DNA from: an uncultured Steroidobacter sp. | Lineage (GTDB): Bacteria > Pseudomonadota > Gammaproteobacteria > Steroidobacterales > Steroidobacteraceae | Reading direction: 5' to 3' | Length of the DNA stretch: 64,000 nt | Assembly (NCBI GenBank): GCA_938008435.1 | Contig: CALLKK010000008.1 | Coordinates: forward strand, 124,001 to 188,000 | Shown: piece by piece, positions 1-7,631 of the stretch | Layout: each line of letters begins with the position of its first letter | Numbering within the stretch: position 1 is the stretch's first letter | Translations under genes and position numbers: made by a program | Notes under the pieces: generated by a model | Seen by the model: only the letters and a program-made list of their open reading frames with translations | What the model was told of the DNA's origin: nothing | The model's database searches: none

Positions 1-1
1 G

Positions 2-454
2 CCAACCTCGGGCCGGCGCCACCGGCGGCTCATGGGCGAGATCAACGTCGTTCCTTACATCGACGTGATGCTCGTGCTGCTCATCATCTTCATGGTGACG
101 GCGCCGCTGCTCACCCAAGGCATCAAAGTCGATCTGCCGAAGGCGGGCGCCGAGCCGCTGCCGCCGGACATGAACGAGCAGCAGCCGCTCGTGCTGAGCG
201 TCGATGCAGCGGGCAACTACTATCTGAACATCGGCGGCGATGAGGAGAAGCCGATCGACGCCGATACGGTCATCGAGCGCGTCGCGGCGGTGCTTCGGCG
301 CGAGCCGAAGACGCCGGTGCTCGTCAAAGCGGATCGGACCGTCCCATACGGCAGTGTCGTCGAGGGCATGGTGTTGCTGCAGGAGGCCGGCGCGGAAAAG
401 GTGGGCTTCATCACGGACCCGCGCGACACCACGCCACGCCGCAGCAATCGCTGA
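2..454 (+). CDS. tolR: TolR, inner-membrane proton-channel component of Tol-Pal (5' end cut)
   Basis: TolR works with TolQ as the proton-driven motor that energises TolA for outer-membrane constriction during division. The reading frame is open to the window edge. The residues before the ATG at 32 (RHRRL) look like the usual basic N-terminus, so the true start is probably outside the window and the ATG at 32 is internal. Directly after comes the family hallmark NVVPYIDVMLVLL, a single transmembrane helix containing the channel aspartate (D11 counted from the ATG at 32), followed by a periplasmic ExbD/TolR domain. tolA follows 3 bases later. tolQ would be expected just upstream, outside the window. 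The family call is secure; the start is not. Confidence 0.93.
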   Translation, partial: PTSGRRHRRLMGEINVVPYIDVMLVLLIIFMVTAPLLTQGIKVDLPKAGAEPLPPDMNEQQPLVLSVDAAGNYYLNIGGDEEKPIDADTVIERVAAVLRREPKTPVLVKADRTVPYGSVVEGMVLLQEAGAEKVGFITDPRDTTPRRSNR

Positions 455-457
455 CCG

Positions 458-1312
458 ATGCTCGAGTTCGTTCGTCAGCACTGGTTGTATCTGCTCGGCG
501 CGCTGCTGCTGCACGTCCTGTTCGCAGGCCTGTTCGGCCTGACGATGCTGCAGATGTCGCGTAAAGCGCCGCCGCCGCAGCTTGCGATCCAGGCCGTCGT
601 GGTCGACTCGTCGGTCCTGGAGCAGCCTGCGCGCAGGCGCCAAGACGAACAAGCGCGTGCCCAGCGCGAACGCGAAGCGGAGGAGGCGCGGCGCCGGCAA
701 GCCGAAGAAGCCGAAAGGCGCCAAGCCGAGGAGCGCGCCGCGCGCGAGCGCGAGGTCGAGCGCCAGCGGCGCATCGAGGAGGAACAGCGCAAGCGCGCCG
801 AGGAAGAGCAATTACGCAAGCGCCAGGAAGAGCAACGGCGCCGCGAAGCGGCGGAGGCCGAAAGGAAACGGCAAGCCGAAGCCGAGCGTAAGCGTGCCGA
901 GGAGATCAAGCGCAAACAGGAAGAAGAAGCGCGCAAGCGGCGCGAAGCCGAAGAAGCGCGCGCTCAGGCCGCGCGCGAAGAAGAGTTGCGCCGGCAGCTC
1001 GCTGCCGAAGAGGAGATGATGCAGGCGCGCGGCTCGAGCGCGATGGCCGAGTACGTGGCGATCATCAAGCAGCACGTCGAGCGGCGCTGGAATCGGCCGC
1101 CGTCGGTGCGTCCGGATCTGGAATGCGAGGTGCGGGTGACGCAGGCGCCGGGCGGCACCGTGCTGTCTGCGCAGGTGACTCGCTGCAACGGCGACATGGC
1201 GGTACGGCAATCGATCGAGTCGGCCGTCATGCGCGCCTCGCCGTTGCCGCAGCCGTCCGATCCGAGGTTGTTCGAGCGGACTTTGCTGCTAGTCTTCAAA
1301 GCCGAGAACTAA
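458..1312 (+). CDS. tolA: TolA, envelope-spanning Tol-Pal protein
   Basis: TolA links the TolQR motor in the inner membrane to TolB/Pal at the outer membrane. Residues about 7-30 form an N-terminal membrane anchor. Residues about 55-195 are an uninterrupted highly charged helix of Glu, Arg, Lys, Ala and Gln. Residues about 200-284 form the TonB-like C-terminal domain, with two cysteines (in LECEV and TRCNG) that could make the family disulfide. At 284 residues it is shorter than the roughly 420-residue E. coli protein, the difference lying in the stalk. The stalk is Arg/Glu-rich rather than Lys/Ala-rich. It lies between tolR (3-base gap) and tolB (19-base gap), so the three are surely co-transcribed. 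Confidence 0.95.
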   Translation: MLEFVRQHWLYLLGALLLHVLFAGLFGLTMLQMSRKAPPPQLAIQAVVVDSSVLEQPARRRQDEQARAQREREAEEARRRQAEEAERRQAEERAAREREVERQRRIEEEQRKRAEEEQLRKRQEEQRRREAAEAERKRQAEAERKRAEEIKRKQEEEARKRREAEEARAQAAREEELRRQLAAEEEMMQARGSSAMAEYVAIIKQHVERRWNRPPSVRPDLECEVRVTQAPGGTVLSAQVTRCNGDMAVRQSIESAVMRASPLPQPSDPRLFERTLLLVFKAEN

Positions 1313-1331
1313 CGCCCAGGAGACTCGTTGC

Positions 1332-2669
1332 ATGATCAAGAACGTCAGGAGAATCGTGTGCTGGGTGCTGCTCTTGCTCGCGGCAACGGGCGCACGCGCA
1401 CAGCTCGTGATCGAGATCACGCGCGGGCAGGAAGACGCGGTGCCGATCGCGGTCGTGCCCTTCGGCTGGGAGTCGACCGGGACCGCGCCGATCGATATCG
1501 CCGAAATCGTCGCTGCCGACCTGCAAAGGAGCGGGCGCTTCGCACCGCTCGATCGCAAGGACATGATCGATCGGCCGACGCGCGGCGATGAAATCCGCTT
1601 TCAGGACTGGCGGCTTCTGCGCAGCGACTTCATCGTGGTCGGCCGCTTGATCCCGGACGGCGCGGATCGCTTCGCGACGGAGTTCGAGTTGTACAACGTG
1701 CTCACGGGTCAGCGTTTGACCGGCCAGCGCCTGACCGCCGCGCGCAACTCGCTGCGCGCGATGGCGCATCGCGTGGCCGACATCGTGTTCGAACAGCTGA
1801 CGGGCATTCGCGGCGCGTTCTCGACGCGCATTGCCTTCATCAGCGTCGAAGGCACGCCGCCCGAGCAACGCTACAAGCTCATCGTGGCCGATGCCGACGG
1901 CGAGAATCAGCAGGTCATCGCCAGCTCCAACGAGCCGCTCATGTCGCCGGCGTGGTCGCCCGACGGACAGAGCATTGCCTACGTCTCGTTCGAAAACAAA
2001 GCATCCGCGATTTACGTGCAGACCTTGCGCACCGGCGAGCGACGCCGCGTGTCGGCACGCGCCGGCATCAACGGTGCGCCGGCGTGGTCGCCAGACGGCA
2101 CCATGCTGGCGTTGACGCTCTCGCGCAAGGACGGCGACGTCGACGTCTACACGCTCAATCTCGCGAATCAGGTGCTGACGCGCATGAGCTTCGATCCGGG
2201 CATCGATACCGAGCCGGCGTGGTCGCCTGACGGACGCAAGCTGTATTTCATGTCCGATCGCGCCGGCGGACCGCAGATCTACGAGGTCGACGTCGCGAAC
2301 CCGAATCGCGCAACTCGCGTCACATTCGAAGGCAGCTACAACGCGCGGCCGCGCATTTCGCCCGACGGGAAGCATCTGGCCGTGGTACATCTCGATCGCG
2401 GCAATTACCGCATCGCACTGGTCGATCTGGCGACCAAGGCGGTGCGAGTGCTGACGCAGGGCCGGCAGGACGAAAGCCCGAGCTTCGCGCCGAACGGGGC
2501 GACGCTCATCTATGCCACGCAGGATCGCGGCCGCGGCGTGCTCGCGACCGTTTCCGTCGACGGGCGCGTGCAGCAGAAGCTGGCCGCGAGCAGCGGCGAT
2601 GTGCGCGAGCCGGCCTGGTCGCCGTTCCCGCCCGAATCGTCGCGTACGGCGCTCAATCAAACGCCGTAA
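1332..2669 (+). CDS. tolB: TolB, periplasmic beta-propeller of Tol-Pal
   Basis: TolB is the periplasmic partner that binds Pal and receives TolA. A Sec signal peptide ends in GARA with cleavage expected before QLVIEI near residue 24. An N-terminal alpha/beta domain (about 25-160) is followed by a six-bladed propeller. Its repeats are visible as recurring PD40-type motifs: SPAWSPDG, APAWSPDG, EPAWSPDG, RPRISPDG, SPSFAPNG and EPAWSPF. At 445 residues it has the normal family length. It is the third gene of the tol cluster. A 149-base gap holding a possible promoter separates it from pal. Confidence 0.97.
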   Translation: MIKNVRRIVCWVLLLLAATGARAQLVIEITRGQEDAVPIAVVPFGWESTGTAPIDIAEIVAADLQRSGRFAPLDRKDMIDRPTRGDEIRFQDWRLLRSDFIVVGRLIPDGADRFATEFELYNVLTGQRLTGQRLTAARNSLRAMAHRVADIVFEQLTGIRGAFSTRIAFISVEGTPPEQRYKLIVADADGENQQVIASSNEPLMSPAWSPDGQSIAYVSFENKASAIYVQTLRTGERRRVSARAGINGAPAWSPDGTMLALTLSRKDGDVDVYTLNLANQVLTRMSFDPGIDTEPAWSPDGRKLYFMSDRAGGPQIYEVDVANPNRATRVTFEGSYNARPRISPDGKHLAVVHLDRGNYRIALVDLATKAVRVLTQGRQDESPSFAPNGATLIYATQDRGRGVLATVSVDGRVQQKLAASSGDVREPAWSPFPPESSRTALNQTP

Positions 2670-2684
2670 CGCGCTGCTGCCATG

Positions 2685-2712
2685 TTGCTTACGGGGTGCT
2701 TGTGGCAGAATT
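2685..2712 (+). promoter_or_regulatory. Candidate sigma70-type promoter for pal-cpoB
   Basis: The tolB-pal gap holds TTGCTT at 2685-2690 and CAGAAT at 2706-2711 with a 15-base spacer. Reading the -10 as AGAATT gives 16. An internal promoter before pal is known in other tol clusters, but the match here is modest. Confidence 0.3.
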
Positions 2713-2818
2713 TCCCAAGTTTTTTGCGCCCGACCGCGTTCTGCGCACGCTGCGGCGTGCGGGTCGAAGCGTCGGATCTCTGTTCGTTCGAATCGTTTCT
2801 TAAGCTCAGGAGAACCGA

Positions 2819-3343
2819 ATGCGTCTCACGCAGCTTTTGCTGATCGCGGCGAGTGGCTTGGTGCTCGCAGGCTGCCCCAAGAAGCCGGCCACGATCCCGG
2901 AAGGGCAGACCCAAGAACAAGTGGGCGGCGCCGCGACGGGCGGCTCGCTCGACAGCGAGGTGTCGGGCGGTGCGCTCACGGCCGAGCAGCGCGCGCTCGA
3001 GGAGGCGCGGCGCGCCGGCACGATCATCTACTTCGATTACGACCGCGCCGAGATCAAGCCCGAGTACGTGCCGATCGTGGCTGCGCACGCGAAGTATCTG
3101 AACGGCAATCCGGAGCGCCGCGTGCGTCTCGAGGGCCATTCGGACGAGCGCGGCTCGCGCGAGTACAACATCGGTCTGGGCGAGCGTCGTGCGCAGGCGG
3201 TGCGCCGTGCGCTCATGCTGCAAGGCGTCTCGGAGGCTCAGATCACGACGGTGAGCTACGGCGAAGAGCGGCCCGCCGTCCTCGGCAGCGACGAGTCCGC
3301 TTACTCGAAGAATCGTCGCGTCGAGTTCGTCTACAGCCGCTGA
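2819..3343 (+). CDS. pal: Pal, peptidoglycan-associated outer-membrane lipoprotein
   Basis: Pal tethers the outer membrane to peptidoglycan and is the end point of the Tol machine. The signal peptide ends in a lipobox, LAGC, with the lipid-modified cysteine at residue 19. The residue after it is proline, not the inner-membrane-retention aspartate. A flexible Gly/Ser/Thr-rich linker runs to about residue 60. The OmpA-like domain covers about 69-173, with the HSDERGSREYN segment and the terminal NRRVEF motif that contact diaminopimelate in this family. At 174 residues it is typical. The start is preceded by an AGGAG-like ribosome site. cpoB follows after 16 bases. Confidence 0.97.
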   Translation: MRLTQLLLIAASGLVLAGCPKKPATIPEGQTQEQVGGAATGGSLDSEVSGGALTAEQRALEEARRAGTIIYFDYDRAEIKPEYVPIVAAHAKYLNGNPERRVRLEGHSDERGSREYNIGLGERRAQAVRRALMLQGVSEAQITTVSYGEERPAVLGSDESAYSKNRRVEFVYSR

Positions 3344-3359
3344 CCGACAGGACGGATCA

Positions 3360-4130
3360 ATGAAGCCGCGTGCCGTATTGCTGCGATCGCTCGTGCCGCT
3401 GACCGCGTGCACGTTCTTTGCCGGGTGCGTGAGCACGCCGCCCGAGGAAGATCCCGTCGTGCAGAAGCTCACCGAGCTCGATGGGCGGCTGCTTCGGATC
3501 GAGCGCGTGCTCGCGAATCAGAGCCTGCTCGATCTGTCGCAGCGGATCGAAGCGGTGGGCAACGAGACGCGGATGCTGCGCGGGCAGTTGGATGAGCTCC
3601 AGCACGCGCTCAATCAGACGCAGGATCAGCAGCGCCAGATGTACGGCGATGTCGATCGCCGCTTGGCCGCGCTCGAAGGCGGCGGAGTGGGCGGCGGTGC
3701 GGGCGCGGGGCGCAATGCCACGTCGGGGCTGCCGATTCCGCAGGGTGACGATCGCGCCAACTATCAGGCGGCCTTCGACCTGCTCAAGGACGGCAAGTAT
3801 CAGGAAGCAATCAGCGGCTTTTCGGAGTTCCTGACCACGTTCCCGAACAGCGCGCTTGCCGACAATGCACAGTATTGGCTCGGCGAAGCGCACTATGTGA
3901 CGCGCAAGTACGCCGAAGCCTTGCGTCACTTCCAGGCCGTGCTCGACAAGTATCCTGACTCGCGCAAAGTGCCGGATGCATTGCTCAAGATCGGCTACTG
4001 CAACTACGAGCTGAAGAACTGGCCGGCAGCTCGTGCCGCGCTCAGCCAAGTGGTCTCGCGCTTCGGCGATACCACGGCGGCGCGGCTGGCCGCGCAACGT
4101 CTCACGAAGATGGAGAGCGAGGGCCATTGA
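3360..4130 (+). CDS. cpoB: CpoB (YbgF), Tol-associated division coordinator, possibly lipidated
   Basis: CpoB connects Tol-Pal energy state to septal peptidoglycan synthesis in the periplasm. After an N-terminal signal, residues about 33-105 form a coiled coil. A glycine-rich linker (about 106-120) leads to a tetratricopeptide domain (about 128-250) with the family pattern of three helical pairs. The signal region ends FFAGC with cysteine at residue 23, which resembles a lipobox although position -3 is Phe. Most described CpoB proteins are soluble periplasmic proteins, so lipidation here is a prediction. It is the last gene of the tol cluster, with 117 bases before queE. Confidence 0.92.
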   Translation: MKPRAVLLRSLVPLTACTFFAGCVSTPPEEDPVVQKLTELDGRLLRIERVLANQSLLDLSQRIEAVGNETRMLRGQLDELQHALNQTQDQQRQMYGDVDRRLAALEGGGVGGGAGAGRNATSGLPIPQGDDRANYQAAFDLLKDGKYQEAISGFSEFLTTFPNSALADNAQYWLGEAHYVTRKYAEALRHFQAVLDKYPDSRKVPDALLKIGYCNYELKNWPAARAALSQVVSRFGDTTAARLAAQRLTKMESEGH

Positions 4131-4247
4131 GCGTGCCGGATGGACGGAGCGGCGGTGCGACGACGTGACGAAGCAGCGACGGCGTGAGCGGGCCTCTGTC
4201 CGTCGCCGCGCGCTGTCTACGTCGCATCGGTTCCCGTCGGCACCTCG

Positions 4248-4940
4248 ATGACTGAGCGTTCGGAAGAGGTCAGCGTTTCCACTGCGCCGCAGCCGAGCGC
4301 GGCGCGCGTCAAGCTGACCGAGATCTTTCACTCGATCCAGGGCGAAGCGGATGCCGTCGGCTGGCCGACGGTGTTCGTGCGCCTGACCGGATGTCCGCTG
4401 CGCTGCCAGTACTGCGACACGCAGTATGCGTTCTACGGCGGCGAGTGGACGCCGATCGAAACCGTGCTCGAGCGTGTGGCCTCGTTCGGCACACGGCATG
4501 TCTGTGTCACCGGCGGCGAGCCGCTGGCGCAGAAGGGTTGCTTGCCGCTGCTCGCACGGCTCTGCGATGCGGGCTACCAGGTCTCGCTCGAAACGAGCGG
4601 TGCGATCGACATTTCGGGCGTGGATGCGCGCGTCGTGCGCGTCGTCGACGTCAAGACGCCGGGCAGCGGCGAGGTTGGGCGCAATCGTCTCGAGAATCTC
4701 GAGCTCCTGCGGCCTGAAGAGCAGGTCAAGTTCGTGATCTGCGATCGCGCAGATTTCGAATGGGCGCGCGAGCTCGTGCGCGCGCGCAGGCTGCACGAGC
4801 GCTGCATGGTGCTCTTCAGCCCGAGCGCATCGCAGCTCGAGGCGCGTACGCTCGCGCAATGGATTCTCGACGAGCGCTTGCCCGTGCGCTTGCAAGTGCA
4901 ATTGCACAAGTACCTGTGGGGAGATGCGCCCGGGCGTTGA
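4248..4940 (+). CDS. queE: QueE, 7-carboxy-7-deazaguanine synthase
   Basis: QueE is a radical-SAM enzyme that converts 6-carboxytetrahydropterin to 7-carboxy-7-deazaguanine, a step toward preQ0 and queuosine in tRNA. The cluster-binding cysteines C49, C53 and C56 sit in TGCPLRCQYCDTQYAF, giving the C-x3-C-x2-C spacing typical of QueE. The following VCVTGGEPL is the glycine-rich SAM motif. Its 230 residues are normal. queC lies 31 bases downstream, so two consecutive pathway steps are encoded together. QueD and the GTP cyclohydrolase are not in the window. The ATG at 4248 gives about 20 residues before the conserved core, so a later start is possible. Confidence 0.95.
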   Translation: MTERSEEVSVSTAPQPSAARVKLTEIFHSIQGEADAVGWPTVFVRLTGCPLRCQYCDTQYAFYGGEWTPIETVLERVASFGTRHVCVTGGEPLAQKGCLPLLARLCDAGYQVSLETSGAIDISGVDARVVRVVDVKTPGSGEVGRNRLENLELLRPEEQVKFVICDRADFEWARELVRARRLHERCMVLFSPSASQLEARTLAQWILDERLPVRLQVQLHKYLWGDAPGR

Positions 4941-4971
4941 ACCGCGCGCTCGCCGATACGTTCACTGCATC

Positions 4972-5658
4972 ATGAACCAGCAGCAACAACGCGCCGTCGT
5001 GCTCGTCTCCGGCGGCCTCGATTCGGCCACGACCCTCGCGATCGCGCGGGCCGAAGGCTATGCATGCTACGCCCTGAGTGTGGACTACGGGCAGCGGCAT
5101 CGCGCCGAGCTCGCAGCGGCCGCGCGAGTGGCGCAGGCGCTCGGTGCCGTCGAGCATCGCACGTTGCGTATCGATTTGGGCGGCATCGGCGGGTCGGCGC
5201 TGACGGATCCCAACATTGCGGTGCCGGAAACGCCGCAAGTCGGCATTCCCGTCACCTATGTGCCAGCGCGCAATACGGTCATGCTGGCGTTCGCGCTCGG
5301 TTGGGCGGAGGTGCTCGAAGCGCCGACGATCTTCATCGGCGTGAATGCGGTGGATTACTCGGGCTACCCCGATTGTCGTCCTGCATTCGTCCAGGCATTC
5401 GAGCAGGTGGCGAATCTCGCGACCAAGGTGGCGGTCGAAGGGCGCATGCGCTTTCGGATTGCCGCGCCGCTGATCGATCTGACGAAGGCGGAAATCATTC
5501 GGCGCGGGACCGAGCTCGGCGTCGACTACGGTTTGACCGTGTCGTGCTATCAGGCGGACGAGGCGGGGCGGGCCTGCGGCAAGTGCGATGCGTGTCGGTT
5601 GCGTCGGGAAGGATTCCGTGCGGCGGGGCTGCCCGATCCGACGCGGTACGTCGCCTGA
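4972..5658 (+). CDS. queC: QueC, 7-cyano-7-deazaguanine (preQ0) synthase
   Basis: QueC uses ATP and ammonia to convert 7-carboxy-7-deazaguanine to the nitrile preQ0. The PP-loop SGGLDSAT is at residues 13-20. A zinc site is formed by C192, C202, C205 and C208 in CYQADEAG...CGKCDAC. I chose the ATG at 4972 (MNQQQQ) because it places the PP-loop at the usual distance from the N-terminus. An in-frame ATG at 4924 would add 16 unusual basic residues and overlap queE. With that start the protein is 228 residues. It follows queE, and the tRNA-Lys gene comes next. Confidence 0.95.
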   Translation: MNQQQQRAVVLVSGGLDSATTLAIARAEGYACYALSVDYGQRHRAELAAAARVAQALGAVEHRTLRIDLGGIGGSALTDPNIAVPETPQVGIPVTYVPARNTVMLAFALGWAEVLEAPTIFIGVNAVDYSGYPDCRPAFVQAFEQVANLATKVAVEGRMRFRIAAPLIDLTKAEIIRRGTELGVDYGLTVSCYQADEAGRACGKCDACRLRREGFRAAGLPDPTRYVA

Positions 5659-5787
5659 AGAACATTTTCCGGTGATCGCGGGCGCGGGTTTCTGTATCAT
5701 GCGCGCCCTTCGATCGAGGACCGGACGCCGGACGGCTCGCGAACGTCGCCTGCGAGCGGAGCCAGCGTTCACAACTCAGCTCAGTGC

Positions 5788-5863
5788 GGGTCGGTAGCTC
5801 AGTCGGTAGAGCATCGGACTTTTAATCCGCTGGTCGAGGGTTCGATTCCCTCCCGACCCACCA
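5788..5863 (+). tRNA. tRNA-Lys (anticodon TTT)
   Basis: A 76-base cloverleaf can be folded by eye. The acceptor stem GGGTCGG pairs with CCGACCC, the D arm is GCTC/GAGC, and the anticodon loop is CTTTTAA with anticodon TTT. The T arm is GAGGG-TTCGATT-CCCTC, the discriminator base is A, and CCA is encoded at 5861-5863. The only mismatch is T27-C43 at the top of the anticodon stem. Its place after queC matches other gammaproteobacteria. A TATCAT followed by a GC-rich stretch at 5695-5708 could be its promoter, though no clear -35 is visible. Confidence 0.97.
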
Positions 5864-5959
5864 TTCCTTCTTCGTGTTGCAGCGCTCTTGTGTTCTGCCA
5901 GCGTAGCGACTATTGTCAAATCCGCGTGTCAGGGAATAGATGAATCCAAACAAAAGGGC

Positions 5960-5968
5960 TGGTATAAT
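5960..5968 (+). promoter_or_regulatory. Extended -10 promoter for the gspA-FHA gene
   Basis: TGGTATAAT at 5960-5968 is a perfect -10 hexamer with the TGn extension. It lies about 35 bases before the ATG at 6004, in an AT-richer island. No good -35 is seen at the right distance, which is usual for extended -10 promoters. Confidence 0.6.
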
Positions 5969-6003
5969 CAACGGCTTAGAACACATCCTGCATATTCTTT
6001 GGC

Positions 6004-7332
6004 ATGACCGAATCCGCTAGCGCGCCGTCCTCGAGCGGCGATCGGTTTCCTTGGGGCCTCGCAAGCGCGCCGTTCGCGGATACGCCTGACGACGCATTCT
6101 TCTTTCCCAGCGATCAACATCTGCGCGCGCTGCAGTTCCTCGGCGGCGCGCTCTGGACGGATACGCGCTCGGCGGTGGTCATCGCCGAGCATGGCTGCGG
6201 CAAGAGCTATCTGATCCGCCGCCTGCTGGCGCAGCTCGACGATCGGTTCGTGGCGGCAGCGGTGCAACGCGAGCAGATCGCTCCGCGCGATTTTCTACTC
6301 GAGATCCTGCGCCAGTTCGGCATTCCGCTCGAAGACCAGGACAAGACCGATCGGCGGCGCGTGCTCGAGCGGTTTCTCGTTCATCAAGGCACCATCGGCC
6401 GGCTCTGCGTGCTTATCGTCGAGAATCCGCAGAGCATGCATCCCTCGGTGCTCGAGGAGCTGCGCTGGCTCGCGGCGCTCGAAGTCGAAGGGCAGCGGAT
6501 CCTGAAGATCCTGTTGCTCGGACAGCCGTCGTTGGAGCTCGTGCTCGCCTCGCCGCGCATGATCGATCTCTTCGCCTCCGGCGTGCAGCGTTTTGCGCTG
6601 CCTGCCTTCACCGAGGATCAAACGGCAGCCTACATTGCGCATCGGCTGCGAGCCGCGGGCGCGGCCGATCCCGATGCGCTCGTGCCGCACACGCTGATGC
6701 GCCAAATTCATGCCTGCACGCGCGGCGTGCCGGGCCCCATCAGTCGCCTGTGCGAACGCGCGATGGCCTGCGCCGTCGTCGCCGGCGAGGAGCGCATCGG
6801 GGCACGCGCGCTCGATGAGGCGATCGCGCAGCTTGGATGGCAGGATCGTCGTCTGCCCGCCGCCGTCCTGGACGAGGAGCGTGTCGAGACGCAGAGCGTC
6901 ACGTCCAGCGCGGCCACGCTCAGGATTTCCATGCAGGGCATGGTCGATCGCGACGTGCCGCTCACGGCGCGGCGCATTCTGATCGGCCGCAGCGAAGACG
7001 CCGACGTGCAGATCGACTCGGTGTTCGTGAGTCGCTATCACGCGCTGATCGTGCGCGACGGCCGCGAGGACCTCTTGCTCGACCTCGGCAGCACGAACGG
7101 CGTGCTCGTCAATTCGCGTCGGGTCGGGCGCCGGCGCCTGCAGCACCGCGATTTGATTCAGATCGGTCCGGCGCGAGTGGTGTATCTGAACGAGCAGGCG
7201 CAGAACCTGCAAAGCGATCCCGGGGAAACCCTGTGCCTGGCGCGTCCTGGCGTACCGCCTGCCGCGGCCGGCGAAGAGGGACCGAACACGCTGGTCGCAT
7301 TCGGCCGGCACGAGACGCCGAAAGCCGGCTGA
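6004..7332 (+). CDS. GspA/ExeA-like AAA ATPase fused to an FHA domain
   Basis: Residues about 30-290 are an AAA ATPase of the GspA/ExeA kind, proteins that in other bacteria help insert the type II secretion secretin through peptidoglycan. The P-loop is AEHGCGKS (61-68). The Walker B region reads VLIVENPQ (137-143), with Glu-Asn where the family normally has Asp-Glu, so hydrolysis may be altered. Residues about 305-395 form a forkhead-associated domain with GRS (328-330), SRYH (343-346) and LGSTNG (361-366), the phosphothreonine-binding residues. ExeA usually carries a peptidoglycan-binding domain instead, and no transmembrane helix is visible here. A type II pseudopilin operon sits 48 kb away in the same window. 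The domain calls are secure; the secretion role is inference. Confidence 0.85.
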   Translation: MTESASAPSSSGDRFPWGLASAPFADTPDDAFFFPSDQHLRALQFLGGALWTDTRSAVVIAEHGCGKSYLIRRLLAQLDDRFVAAAVQREQIAPRDFLLEILRQFGIPLEDQDKTDRRRVLERFLVHQGTIGRLCVLIVENPQSMHPSVLEELRWLAALEVEGQRILKILLLGQPSLELVLASPRMIDLFASGVQRFALPAFTEDQTAAYIAHRLRAAGAADPDALVPHTLMRQIHACTRGVPGPISRLCERAMACAVVAGEERIGARALDEAIAQLGWQDRRLPAAVLDEERVETQSVTSSAATLRISMQGMVDRDVPLTARRILIGRSEDADVQIDSVFVSRYHALIVRDGREDLLLDLGSTNGVLVNSRRVGRRRLQHRDLIQIGPARVVYLNEQAQNLQSDPGETLCLARPGVPPAAAGEEGPNTLVAFGRHETPKAG

Positions 7333-7514
7333 CCCGCTGCCTGATTGCCTGCCGATGCATTCATCGAGCGACGTAAACGGCGCGGGCGCGCCGCGCGGGC
7401 AGCGTTGCGCCGACGCGAGACCCGTGAACTTGCCGCCTATCGTTCCGCCCAGTAGAGTGTCGCCCTCCCGACGTTCTCGTGCGCTTTACGGCAGTCCCGC
7501 CTTCGTGCTGACTG

Positions 7515-7541
7515 GCTCGTGTCCCCTGGTCGTACACGAGC
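7515..7541 (+). repeat. 8-bp perfect inverted repeat in the thrA upstream gap
   Basis: GCTCGTGT (7515-7522) and ACACGAGC (7534-7541) form a perfect 8-base stem with an 11-base loop. They sit in the 299-base gap between the gspA-FHA gene and thrA. The rest of that gap shows no convincing gene, no threonine/isoleucine-codon leader peptide and no run of T after the stem. It could be an operator or a weak hairpin. Confidence 0.4.
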
Positions 7542-7631
7542 ACGCGCGCTTGCGCGGCGTTTGCGCATCCTCGAGCGGCTGCGCGGCGCGGCTCGTCGGA
7601 CCGTGACGACGAAAGATACGAGTGTTGATCT

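Noticed and set aside
7355..7606. 83-codon frame in the gap before thrA
   Set aside because: No ribosome site, no similarity recognised and Arg/Ala/Ser-rich composition; it also covers the inverted repeat. Left as intergenic.
7333..7631. Threonine attenuator upstream of thrA
   Set aside because: No short frame rich in Thr/Ile codons and no terminator with a T run was found.
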